Source of the DNA: an uncultured Desulfovibrionaceae bacterium
GTDB lineage: Bacteria; Desulfobacterota; Desulfovibrionia; Desulfovibrionales; Desulfovibrionaceae
Direction of reading: 5' to 3'
DNA length: 8,569 bases
Assembly (NCBI GenBank): GCA_947037905.1
Contig: CAMQUX010000047.1
Span: forward strand, 1-8,569
The position numbers and the translations under genes are program-made. Shown here piece by piece: positions 1 to 6,516 of the stretch (its first letter is position 1; each line of letters starts with the position of its first letter). The notes under the pieces are model-generated. The model saw only the letters and a list, made by a program, of their open reading frames with translations. It was not told where the DNA came from and searched no databases.

Positions 1-217
1 TTAGCACTAATGCTCCCGCCATTTTCCACTGCCACTGTTCAGTACTCCGTAAGCGTATTTCATGATCATTTAAGCGTTTACTATTTTCTTGCTGGCTAGA
101 AACAAGCTCTGTTAAGCGATCAATCTTACAATTTGTTTTTTTTTGCTCCTCTGTAATATACAGTAGCTTTACTTCTACTGCAGACACGCGGGTTTCGTGT
201 TCATGTTTTTTTGTCAT
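1..217 (-). CDS. Small coiled-coil membrane protein, XhlA-like, 3' end outside window
   Basis: The frame is open from the ATG to the window edge, giving 72 residues without a stop. My translation begins MTKKHEHETRVSAVEVK. Residues 10-60 are charged with hydrophobic residues at heptad-like spacing (a likely coiled coil). They are followed by a tryptophan-bearing junction (QWQWK) and the start of a hydrophobic segment (MAGALVL) that is cut by the edge. A coiled coil, then Trp, then one C-terminal membrane helix is the layout of XhlA-type phage and prophage holin-accessory proteins; that family match is by pattern only. The chosen ATG has AAAGGA nine bases upstream. An in-frame ATG 24 bases earlier (241-239) has only a weak GAGAG-type site. 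Other small membrane-anchored coiled-coil proteins would look the same. That it is a gene is fairly sure; its role is not. Confidence 0.65.
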   Translation of the reverse strand, partial: MTKKHEHETRVSAVEVKLLYITEEQKKTNCKIDRLTELVSSQQENSKRLNDHEIRLRSTEQWQWKMAGALVL

Positions 218-353
218 GGTACTCTTTCCTTTTTTAGACATTTTTTCTCTCTTCTATAGTTTGTTCTTTATAAGAGTTATTTTTTATGAACCTCTGAAAA
301 GTGTTTTACTTTTGGCTTTTTCTTGTTCGATAAAAAATAAGAAGATGTCTATC

Positions 354-371
354 TAAAGGGTTATCCCTTTA
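354..371. promoter_or_regulatory. Palindrome, possible operator upstream of the left-edge gene
   Basis: Seven-base arms (TAAAGGG / CCCTTTA) flank a TTAT loop. No T-tract follows on either strand, so a terminator is unlikely. It lies in the upstream region of the left-edge gene and could be a repressor site or a leader hairpin. Confidence 0.3.
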
Positions 372-415
372 AAATGTTATGAGTGTTTGTCATTAGCTCT
401 GTCGCCTCTGTTGTA

Positions 416-431
416 AAATTAGATCTAATTT
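416..431. promoter_or_regulatory. Perfect 16-bp palindrome, possible operator
   Basis: AAATTAGATCTAATTT reads the same on both strands with no central gap, which suits binding by a dimeric regulator. It lies about 200 bp upstream of the left-edge gene and about 80 bp before a promoter-like -10 box on the plus strand. No T-tract follows. Its function is unknown. Confidence 0.35.
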
Positions 432-508
432 ATTTAGCGTTTATAAAACATATTTGAGAAAAACACGAAAAAAGCACTAGACAAGATAAGAGGAACTTGG
501 ACAAAAAA

Positions 509-517
509 TGCTATAAT
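509..517 (+). promoter_or_regulatory. Candidate extended -10 promoter element
   Basis: TGCTATAAT is a perfect extended -10 (TGn plus TATAAT). No -35 lies at normal spacing; the nearest TTGGAC (497-502) is only 9 bases away. It points into the purine-rich non-coding region, where no gene follows, so it would drive an untranslated RNA or nothing. Chance occurrence in AT-rich DNA is quite possible. Confidence 0.25.
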
Positions 518-604
518 CACTTAATATATTTAGATAAAATAAACTTCTCTTTTCTTAATTTTTTATAAAAAAAATGAACATACGATGAAGATAAGGTATA
601 TTTT

Positions 605-637
605 TGTGTTTAAAAAATGAGTATGTGTTTAAAAAAT
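605..637. repeat. 14-bp direct repeat, two copies, 19-bp period
   Basis: TGTGTTTAAAAAAT occurs at 605-618 and again at 624-637, separated by GAGTA. It stands at the left border of the purine-biased tract. Confidence 0.7.
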
Positions 638-894
638 AGATGCAATAGGGTGGAAATAGGGCTTACATATGAGATAAAATGTGGAACAACAGTATATGAT
701 ATGAGAAAATATAGTGAAGAAAAGAGTGGAAGATAAGAAAAGAATAGAGGAAAAATTTGGAGAATGTGAAGGGGAGAGGAAAAGAAAAAAGTAGACATAA
801 ATGAGAATAATAGTTGTAAAAGTAGCTAAAAAAGAGAAAATAAAAATAGAATATAAAGAATAGAATGGAGATAAGAACAAGGAAGATAAAGAGC

Positions 895-932
895 GGAGAC
901 AAAGGAGTGGAGACAAAGGAGTAGAGACAAAG
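895..932. repeat. 14-bp tandem repeat, about 2.7 copies
   Basis: Two identical copies of GGAGACAAAGGAGT are followed by a ten-base partial third copy with one change. It lies inside the purine-biased tract and looks like a replication-slippage product. Confidence 0.8.
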
Positions 933-1026
933 TAAAATAAGAAAAATAAATAAAAGCGAAAAAAATGAGGAGAAATATATTTATAAATACTTATGATGAA
1001 AAGGGGATATGTTTAATGAGTAGAAT

Positions 1027-1059
1027 AAAAAGAAGGGAAAATACGAGTATTTTCCCTTC
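1027..1059 (-). terminator. Rho-independent terminator of the ald operon
   Basis: A perfect 13-bp stem (GAAGGGAAAATAC with its complement, 1032-1059) has a two-base central loop (in practice four bases or more). It is followed on the minus strand by TTTTTATTC. It lies about 50 bp past the ald stop codon, as expected for the end of the four-gene operon. On the plus strand the stem is followed only by CATTTTAAAT, so activity in that direction would be weak. Confidence 0.88.
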
Positions 1060-1060
1060 C

Positions 1061-1092
1061 ATTTTAAATCCATCTTAAATCCGTTTAAATCC
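1061..1092. repeat. Three imperfect tandem 10-11-bp repeats
   Basis: ATTTTAAATCC, ATCTTAAATCC and GTTTAAATCC follow one another between the ald stop codon and the terminator stem. They lie in the transcribed 3' untranslated region. No role is evident. Confidence 0.7.
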
Positions 1093-1107
1093 GATTGCTA
1101 AAAAATA

Positions 1108-2223
1108 CTATTTAAGTATGTCAGCTACTGGAGTGAAAGGAAGTCCGAAAGCGTCAGAAACAGCTTTGAAGGTAATTTTACCATCATGCACGTTGATACC
1201 TGGAACGATTTCAGCGTTGTCTTGAGCAGCTTTCTTCCAGCCTTTATTAGCTAATTGAAGAGCATAAGGAAGAGTTGCGTTTGTAAGAGCCATTGTAGAA
1301 GTCATAGCAACTGCACCTGGGATGTTAGCTACGCAGTAATGGATGATTCCATCAACTTCGTAAGTAGGGTCAGTATGAGTAGTTGCACGTGAAGTTTCAA
1401 AACAACCACCTTGGTCAATAGCAACGTCAACAATAGCTGTGCCTGGACGCATAAGTTTAAGGTCCGCACGAGTAAGCATTGAAGGAGCTTTAGCACCAGG
1501 GATAAGAACTGCACCAATAACAAGATCAATCTCAGGAAGAAGATCTTGGATAGCTTTTTTAGAAGACATGATTGTGATACAATTAGCAGGCATAACTTCT
1601 GAAAGATAACGAAGACGCTCTAAGCTAATATCCATAAGATAAACTTGTGCACCAAGTCCACAAGCCATTCTTGCTGCATGAGTACCAACAACACCACCAC
1701 CTATAACCATAACTTTAGCAGGAGCAACACCTGGAACACCACCGATTAGTTTGCCAAGTCCGCCGTTAGTTTTTTCAAGAGCTTTAGCTCCTTGTTGAAT
1801 AGCCATACGACCAGCAACTTCTGACATTGGTGTTAAAAGAGGTAAGCTTCTGTCTGCTTTTTGAATAGTTTCATAAGCAATACAAGTAGCACCAGATGCA
1901 ACAAGAGCTTTAGTTTGTGGCTCATCAGCTGCAAGGTGAAGATATGTGAATACGATTTGACCTTTACGGATCATTGGGTATTCTGATGCTTGTGGTTCTT
2001 TAACATGCATAACCATTTCAGCTTTTTCATAGATTTCTTTAGCAGTAGCTATGATAGTAGCTCCACAATCTGTGTATTCTTTGTCAGAAAATCCAGATCC
2101 AACACCAGCATCTTTTTCAACTAAAACTTGGTGACCGTTTGCTTTCATTGCAGCAACACCACCTGGAGTCATACAAACACGATTTTCTTTAACTTTGATT
2201 TCTTTTAGTACACCTACAATCAT
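1108..2223 (-). CDS. ald: Alanine dehydrogenase
   Basis: NAD-dependent L-alanine dehydrogenase (EC 1.4.1.1), 371 residues, the normal family length. It converts alanine to pyruvate and ammonium in the cytoplasm. The N-terminal substrate half starts MIVGVLKEIK and holds the expected pyruvate-binding R15 and K75 (MHVKEP) and catalytic H96 (YLHLAADE). The Rossmann part shows GGGVVG at 175-180 ending in D198, and VDVAIDQGG around the second catalytic acid D270. GGAG stands seven bases before the ATG. It is the last gene of the operon, 33 bp after tpa and just before the terminator. In this setting it regenerates the pyruvate acceptor used by Tpa and yields NADH that SarD can use, as in Bilophila taurine metabolism. 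I see no missing key residue. Family assignment is near certain; the taurine link is from context. Confidence 0.96.
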   Translation of the reverse strand: MIVGVLKEIKVKENRVCMTPGGVAAMKANGHQVLVEKDAGVGSGFSDKEYTDCGATIIATAKEIYEKAEMVMHVKEPQASEYPMIRKGQIVFTYLHLAADEPQTKALVASGATCIAYETIQKADRSLPLLTPMSEVAGRMAIQQGAKALEKTNGGLGKLIGGVPGVAPAKVMVIGGGVVGTHAARMACGLGAQVYLMDISLERLRYLSEVMPANCITIMSSKKAIQDLLPEIDLVIGAVLIPGAKAPSMLTRADLKLMRPGTAIVDVAIDQGGCFETSRATTHTDPTYEVDGIIHYCVANIPGAVAMTSTMALTNATLPYALQLANKGWKKAAQDNAEIVPGINVHDGKITFKAVSDAFGLPFTPVADILK

Positions 2224-2256
2224 TTTAATTCTCCATTAAAAATAAAAATATTAGGG

Positions 2257-3630
2257 TTATGCTGAAACTGCTGCAAGAGACTTATCAAGCGCAGCAAGTA
2301 TTTCATCTAATTCACTTTTGCCTGCAATAAGAGCTGGGCTAAGGGCTATTGTGTTATTGAAAGCTGCAAACGATCTGTTTGTACGTCCAATAATAACACC
2401 TTCTTTCATACAACCACCAGCTACAGCCATTGCTACGCTTTCGTCTGTTGGTTCTTTTGTTTTACGATCTTTTACTAATTCAAAACCTGCAAAAAGACCT
2501 TTACCACGTACATCGCCGATGATTTGGTATTTATCTTTAAGAGCTAAAAGACCATCCATGAGGTAATCACCCATTTTATTTACATTATCAAGAAGATTTT
2601 CTTCAACGATGATGTTCATATTTTCAATAGCTGCTGCAGGACCTGCTACACAACCACCAAATGTTGATATATCACGGAAATAATGCATACGATCACTTGG
2701 ATCTGCTTTGAAAGCATTAAATACTTCTTCTGTAGTTACTGTACAAGATATTGCAGCATAACCACTAGCTACACCTTTAGCCATAGTTACCATATCTGGT
2801 TTTACATCATAATGTTGATGTCCGAACCATTTACCTGTTCTACCAAGCCCACAAACAACTTCGTCTATATGTAAAAGTACATCGTATTTTTTACATATTG
2901 CTGAAATAATTGGGAAATATTCTGGTACAGGAACAATAACTCCACCACCTGCTGTGATTGGTTCTAATACTAAAGAACCTACAGTATCAGCGCCTTCTTT
3001 TAAGATAATAGTTTCAAGAGCATGTGCACATTCGATGTCACATTTTCCGTATTCTTTATCAAAAGGACAGCGGTAACAACAACAATGAGGCATTTCAACA
3101 AATCCTGGTACAAAAGGACCGTATTGAGCTTTGCGTTCAAATTGACCTGTTGAGCTAAGAGCTGCTATTGTTGTTCCATGATAGTCACGGTCACGATAGA
3201 TTATTTTATGTTTTTTGCCGTCATTTTTGAAATAAGCCATTTGACGAACCATTTTGTATGCTTTTTCATTTGCTTCTGAACCTGAGTTTGAATAATAAAC
3301 ACGGCTCATACCTGGCATTGTGCCAATAAGCATTTGAGCAAATTCTGCAGCAGCTGGAGTACCTGCTGAGTTAGCAAAATAACAAAGTTTCATAAGTTGG
3401 TCGTATACTGCTTTCGCAATACGCTCACGACCGTACCCTACGTTTACAGTCCAAACTGCGCCTGAAACTGCGTCAAGAAATTCTTTACCTGTTGAATCTT
3501 TTACACGCATTCCTTTACCTTCAACTATCATCCAAGGATTAGCTGATTCTAATGGTTTATGCTGAGTAAGGTGATGCCAACAGTGTTTTTTGTCTGCTGC
3601 TACTGCCATGTCAAATTGATTAGCGTTCAT
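2257..3630 (-). CDS. tpa: Taurine:pyruvate aminotransferase
   Basis: Class III (fold type I) PLP-dependent aminotransferase, 457 residues. The likely reaction is taurine + pyruvate to sulfoacetaldehyde + L-alanine (EC 2.6.1.77), the entry step of taurine dissimilation. Visible motifs are the phosphate-binding SNSGSEAN (114-121), the ring-stacking YHG region (150-152), HIDEVVCGLGRTG with cofactor aspartate D256, Schiff-base lysine K285 in MAKGVASGY, and T323 in STFGG. A cysteine-rich insert (C183, C184, C185, C188, C197, C201) around YRCPF is notable. AAGGAG lies seven bases before the ATG. The spacer from sarD is 129 bp and holds a strong hairpin. Other omega-aminotransferases (beta-alanine, GABA) share the fold; the neighbours sarD and ald favour taurine. 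Family assignment is near certain and substrate is likely. Confidence 0.92.
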   Translation of the reverse strand: MNANQFDMAVAADKKHCWHHLTQHKPLESANPWMIVEGKGMRVKDSTGKEFLDAVSGAVWTVNVGYGRERIAKAVYDQLMKLCYFANSAGTPAAAEFAQMLIGTMPGMSRVYYSNSGSEANEKAYKMVRQMAYFKNDGKKHKIIYRDRDYHGTTIAALSSTGQFERKAQYGPFVPGFVEMPHCCCYRCPFDKEYGKCDIECAHALETIILKEGADTVGSLVLEPITAGGGVIVPVPEYFPIISAICKKYDVLLHIDEVVCGLGRTGKWFGHQHYDVKPDMVTMAKGVASGYAAISCTVTTEEVFNAFKADPSDRMHYFRDISTFGGCVAGPAAAIENMNIIVEENLLDNVNKMGDYLMDGLLALKDKYQIIGDVRGKGLFAGFELVKDRKTKEPTDESVAMAVAGGCMKEGVIIGRTNRSFAAFNNTIALSPALIAGKSELDEILAALDKSLAAVSA

Positions 3631-3637
3631 TCAAGGT

Positions 3638-3643
3638 CTCCTT
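3638..3643 (-). promoter_or_regulatory. Ribosome binding site of tpa
   Basis: AAGGAG lies seven bases before the tpa ATG and only seven bases after the base of the intercistronic hairpin. The hairpin could therefore affect ribosome access or mark a processed 5' end. Confidence 0.75.
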
Positions 3644-3650
3644 TTTGTTG

Positions 3651-3701
3651 AGAGTGATAAAGAAATTTGAGTTTGTGTCTGCAAATTTCTTTATCTGCTC
3701 T
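3651..3701 (-). other. Intercistronic hairpin between sarD and tpa
   Basis: Arms at 3656-3669 and 3682-3695 are perfectly complementary over 14 bp around a 12-base loop. Past a small internal loop, AGAG (3651-3654) can pair with CTCT (3698-3701). On the operon strand the stem is followed by CAACAAAAAGG, not a T-tract, so it is not a standard terminator. Likely roles are protecting the 3' end of a permease-sarD transcript, a processing site, or a control on tpa translation. The structure is plain in the sequence; the role is inferred. Confidence 0.7.
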
Positions 3702-3786
3702 TAGTAAATTATCGCAAGAGGCTGATGCCTTGTGCTCGTAGTAAATTGTAGCAAGTAGCTTATGCCATATGCTCTTTAAGTAATTT
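3696..3786. repeat. 37-bp imperfect tandem repeat across the sarD stop codon
   Basis: Units begin at 3696 and 3733 and share TGCTC, TAGTAAATT, GCAAG, GCT and ATGCC at the same offsets. A partial third unit begins at 3770 (TGCTCTT, then AAGTAA) inside the last codons of sarD. The 37-bp period is not a multiple of three. This looks like an old tandem duplication of the sarD 3' end, now decaying in the spacer. Confidence 0.65.
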
Positions 3787-4917
3787 CAATATTTGATTTT
3801 TGTTCGCAGGGCGTGGGTTATTGTCTATTAGACGTTTTGCTGCTGCTGCACGTTCTGCTATGCCTTCTAAATCTGCTTCTTTTACTCCATGAGGAGCAAG
3901 ACCTGATATGATATCTAAATCTACAAGAAGTGTTTCAAATGCATCGATACAACTTTCTGCTCTTTCAAGAACAGGCATATGGCTAGTATCACAATCGTTT
4001 AGGATATCTGCAACAATTGCGTATTTTTCTGGATTAGCCATGTAGTTGAAAGCAACGCCCATAGGAGCAATTACTGCCATTAAAAATCCGTGTGGAAGTT
4101 TTAATGCGCTTGGTACTGATGTTCCGATTGCATGGATAATACCGTTTTGAGTGTTACCAAAACCGAAACCTGCAAGAGCTGAAGCATAAAGCATGTTTTC
4201 ACGTGCTTGTATGTCTCCGCCGTTTACGTAGGCTTTACGGATAGATTTTGCAACAAGTTTCATTGCTTGAAGGTTAAGAGCATCTGTAAATGGAGTTGCT
4301 GCTTTACCAACAAAAGATTCCATAGCATGAACAAAAGCATCAACACCAGTCATTGCTGTTACATGTGGTGGTAGACCTGTTGTTACAGTTGGGTCAAGTA
4401 TTACAACACTTGAATAAAGGTAATCACTTACGATACCAAGTTTTGCGCCTGTTTCGTTATTTGTAAGAACAGAGATAGAAGTCATTTCACTTCCTGTTCC
4501 TGCAGTTGTTGGAATTGAGATAATAGGTAAACAAGGACCAGGAACCATTTGAAGTCCAAAGTACTGAGTGATTGGAGCAGGATGTGATATAAGTACTGCT
4601 GCTGCTTTACTTGTATCTAATGCGCTACCGCCACCAAGACCTATAATGATATCAGCTTTAAATTCTTTAGCTTTGTCTGCACAACTTTGAATAGATGTAG
4701 CATTTGGCTCAAGCTCAGCTTTATCGAAAAGGAAAAAAGGAATGTCTGATGCTGCTAATGATTCTTCTACGCCTTTATGCAGTCCAAGAGCTGCAAGACC
4801 TGGGTCTGTTACAATAAAAGCACGCTTTGCGCCAAGTGCTAAAACTTGCTTGCCAACTTCTTTGATGCTACCTGCACCATGAACTACTTTTTTTACAGCG
4901 TTTAATGTATAAATCAT
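3760..4917 (-). CDS. sarD: Sulfoacetaldehyde reductase, iron-type alcohol dehydrogenase
   Basis: Group III (iron-dependent) alcohol dehydrogenase, 385 residues, the usual family length. In this operon the likely reaction is NADH-dependent reduction of sulfoacetaldehyde to isethionate (EC 1.1.1.433), feeding isethionate sulfite-lyase. The N-terminal nucleotide-binding domain shows GGGSALDTSKA (95-105) and TTAGTGSEM (137-145). The metal ligands expected in the family are all present: D193 and H197 (GVDAFVHAMES), H262 (GIIHAIG) and H276 (LPHGFL). AAGGAG lies six bases before the ATG. The spacer from the permease gene is 45 bp. By sequence alone it could also be a lactaldehyde, 1,3-propanediol or general alcohol dehydrogenase; position between a taurine aminotransferase and a permease makes SarD the best call. 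No signal peptide is seen, so it is cytoplasmic. Confidence 0.88.
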   Translation of the reverse strand: MIYTLNAVKKVVHGAGSIKEVGKQVLALGAKRAFIVTDPGLAALGLHKGVEESLAASDIPFFLFDKAELEPNATSIQSCADKAKEFKADIIIGLGGGSALDTSKAAAVLISHPAPITQYFGLQMVPGPCLPIISIPTTAGTGSEMTSISVLTNNETGAKLGIVSDYLYSSVVILDPTVTTGLPPHVTAMTGVDAFVHAMESFVGKAATPFTDALNLQAMKLVAKSIRKAYVNGGDIQARENMLYASALAGFGFGNTQNGIIHAIGTSVPSALKLPHGFLMAVIAPMGVAFNYMANPEKYAIVADILNDCDTSHMPVLERAESCIDAFETLLVDLDIISGLAPHGVKEADLEGIAERAAAAKRLIDNNPRPANKNQILKLLKEHMA

Positions 4918-4962
4918 GAGTTTCTCCTTAAATATTTGTTATATAAAATAGGTATATTTTTT

Positions 4963-6417
4963 TTACTTTTTGCTAGAAAAATATACTTTTTTATCTTTGT
5001 CACCAAGAATATACTCAGTGAGCTGTTTGGTTGGGATATTAGTAAATTCTTTTGCTTTTGCAAAGTAAAATATTACTCCTAAACCTACCCATCCAAAAAG
5101 TATCCACCAAGATTGTTTGCTAATAGCTGCAGGTGACATAGGAAGTGTGAGCAGTAATAGACAAGTAAATCCGCCAATTGCTCCTAAAACACCAAATAAC
5201 TTGTTTCTGCCTGCATGTGGTAAATCTGGTGTGTTAGATTTAAAACATACAACTGATGTACAAATGTACGCTATAACAGTCCCAACAGCAGACATATCTA
5301 CAACCCAACTAAGAACTTGTCTACCAAAGAACGGTGCAATACAAACAAATGCAGTTGTAAAGATGATAGTTCTATAAGGTGTCTTATTTACAGGGTGTAT
5401 TGCCATAAACCAACTTGGAAGCACTCTTGCTCGGCTCATACTAAATAGTAGGCGAGAAGTTGCAATAAAGAACCCGTTAATACCTGTGAATATAGCTGCT
5501 AGAACTGCAAAGGTAAGAATAATACTTCCTAAAGAGCCTAGTGCTGTTTTTGCTACAAAGCCTGTATGCCAAGGCACTGTAAGCATAAGAAGTTCTAAAT
5601 AAGGCATAACAAGTGCTATAGAGAAAGTTACAAGTCCGTAGAGGAAAGCTCCAACTAAAATAGCAGATATCATAAGTTTTGCTGCCATTGAAGGGGAGAA
5701 GTCAAACTCTTCTGCTGCCTGAGGTATAGTATCAAACCCAACATACAACCATGGGGCAATTGCTACAATGGCAAGTATGCAGGTTAGCGGTTTGTCTGGA
5801 TAACGAAAAAGTGGTTCAAGGTTAGTCATTGATGCAGTAGGTGCGTTATATGCTCCTAAAAATAACAAAATAACTCCTGTAACGAGTATAAATGCTAAGA
5901 CAACTTGAATCTTCCCTGCTAAATCGGCACCACAGTAGTTGAGGTACCCAGAAAGAAGAGTAATAATAACTAAAAATCCTACCTCGCCCGCATAAACATC
6001 CCAACCCTCAATGGAGTAGAGGAAGCCAAATTCAAAAACTCCTGGGAGCATGAATCTGCTAAGTAGCGAGATGGCTGTAACATTTAAGGCAACGATACAT
6101 ATATAACCAAGAACAAGAGCCCAACCACAAATAAATGCGATAGTTGGCCCGAATCCTACATATGCAAAAGCAAAAGCTCCGCCAGCAACAGGGTAACGGC
6201 TTACCATATTACCATAACACAGAGCAACAGGAATAAGAATAAGCCCGCCTATAAAGAAGCCTATGAATGCTCCTAAAGGACCAGCCTGAGGTAAAAAACG
6301 TAAAGCTGGAAGCATGAACGCTCCCCAGCCAAGAACTGCACCAAGTGCAAGCGCCCATGCTTGGGACGGCTTAAATGATTTCTTTAATGTATGTTCAGTA
6401 TTTTCGTTAGTCGACAT
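4963..6417 (-). CDS. APC-family amino acid permease, probable taurine importer
   Basis: Integral inner-membrane transporter of 484 residues with about twelve hydrophobic segments, roughly at 20-40, 48-68, 88-115, 146-165, 169-190, 210-230, 247-272, 290-322, 349-365, 370-392, 406-425 and 434-454. The first helix carries the glycine-rich GAVLGWGAF typical of the unwound substrate site of APC (LeuT-fold) carriers. PVAGGAFAFA (76-85) and WLYVGFDTIPQAAEEF (223-238) are also APC-like. The C-terminal tail is short and lysine-rich. It is the first gene of the operon, with AAGGAG five bases before the ATG. A taurine substrate is inferred only from linkage to tpa, sarD and ald; another amino acid, or alanine exchange, is possible. 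Family is near certain; substrate is moderate. Confidence 0.9.
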   Translation of the reverse strand: MSTNENTEHTLKKSFKPSQAWALALGAVLGWGAFMLPALRFLPQAGPLGAFIGFFIGGLILIPVALCYGNMVSRYPVAGGAFAFAYVGFGPTIAFICGWALVLGYICIVALNVTAISLLSRFMLPGVFEFGFLYSIEGWDVYAGEVGFLVIITLLSGYLNYCGADLAGKIQVVLAFILVTGVILLFLGAYNAPTASMTNLEPLFRYPDKPLTCILAIVAIAPWLYVGFDTIPQAAEEFDFSPSMAAKLMISAILVGAFLYGLVTFSIALVMPYLELLMLTVPWHTGFVAKTALGSLGSIILTFAVLAAIFTGINGFFIATSRLLFSMSRARVLPSWFMAIHPVNKTPYRTIIFTTAFVCIAPFFGRQVLSWVVDMSAVGTVIAYICTSVVCFKSNTPDLPHAGRNKLFGVLGAIGGFTCLLLLTLPMSPAAISKQSWWILFGWVGLGVIFYFAKAKEFTNIPTKQLTEYILGDKDKKVYFSSKK

Positions 6418-6437
6418 GCAATCTCCTTAAATATTAT

Positions 6438-6472
6438 CCTAAAACCTAAAATCTAAAACCTAAAATCTAAAG
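6438..6472. repeat. Five-copy 7-bp tandem repeat in the operon leader
   Basis: Five heptamers follow without gaps: CCTAAAA, CCTAAAA, TCTAAAA, CCTAAAA, TCTAAAG. On the transcribed strand they read as units of TTTTAGR. The array lies between the sigma-54 promoter and the permease start, nine bases from its Shine-Dalgarno sequence. Copy-number change would alter leader length without changing any protein. Confidence 0.85.
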
Positions 6473-6479
6473 GGAAAGT

Positions 6480-6499
6480 GGTCTATAGCCTCATAAACC
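6480..6499 (-). other. Small leader hairpin
   Basis: GGTTTAT can pair with ATAGACC (one G-U pair) around a six-base loop, near the predicted transcript start and just before a pyrimidine-rich run and the heptamer array. It is short and could be chance. Confidence 0.3.
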
Positions 6500-6516
6500 T
6501 TTACTCATATAAACAA

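Larger units (their letters stand above)
242..1020. other. Gene-free AT-rich region with strongly purine-biased half
   Basis: I see no credible gene here. The left half (242-600) is AT-rich with two palindromes and one promoter-like -10 box. The right half becomes extremely purine-rich on the plus strand: in 721-960 I count 8 C and 40 pyrimidines in 240 bases (83% purine), with a 24-base all-purine run at 768-791. Plus-strand frames are broken by many TAA and TAG codons. Minus-strand frames of up to 95 codons stay open only because TTA, CTA and TCA are rare on the plus strand; their products are Phe/Ser/Leu/Tyr-rich and have no ribosome binding site that I can find. Confidence 0.7.

Noticed and set aside
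610..916. Three overlapping minus-strand frames of 62, 95 and 79 codons
   Set aside because: They stay open because the plus strand is nearly free of TTA, CTA and TCA. The products are low-complexity Phe/Ser/Leu/Tyr and lack ribosome binding sites.
721..960. Purine-rich tract as a gene on the plus strand
   Set aside because: All three plus-strand frames are broken by frequent TAA, TAG and TGA codons.
1329..1529. 66-codon minus-strand frame inside ald
   Set aside because: It is an alternative-frame, leucine-rich shadow of the alanine dehydrogenase coding sequence.
2318..2874. Two plus-strand frames (82 and 63 codons) inside tpa
   Set aside because: They are antisense shadows of a well-supported enzyme gene, with no start signals or recognisable products.
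3651..3701. Intercistronic hairpin as a rho-independent terminator
   Set aside because: The operon strand lacks a T-tract after the stem and goes directly into the tpa ribosome binding site.
5117..5377. 86-codon plus-strand frame inside the permease
   Set aside because: It is antisense to conserved membrane segments and has no supporting signals.
6438..6472. Heptamer array as telomere-like or CRISPR-like DNA
   Set aside because: Telomere likeness is coincidental in a short bacterial leader. There are no spacers, so it is not CRISPR.
6418..6510. Riboswitch in the operon leader
   Set aside because: The leader is only about 90 bases, largely filled by the heptamer array, and shows no known aptamer motif or terminator.
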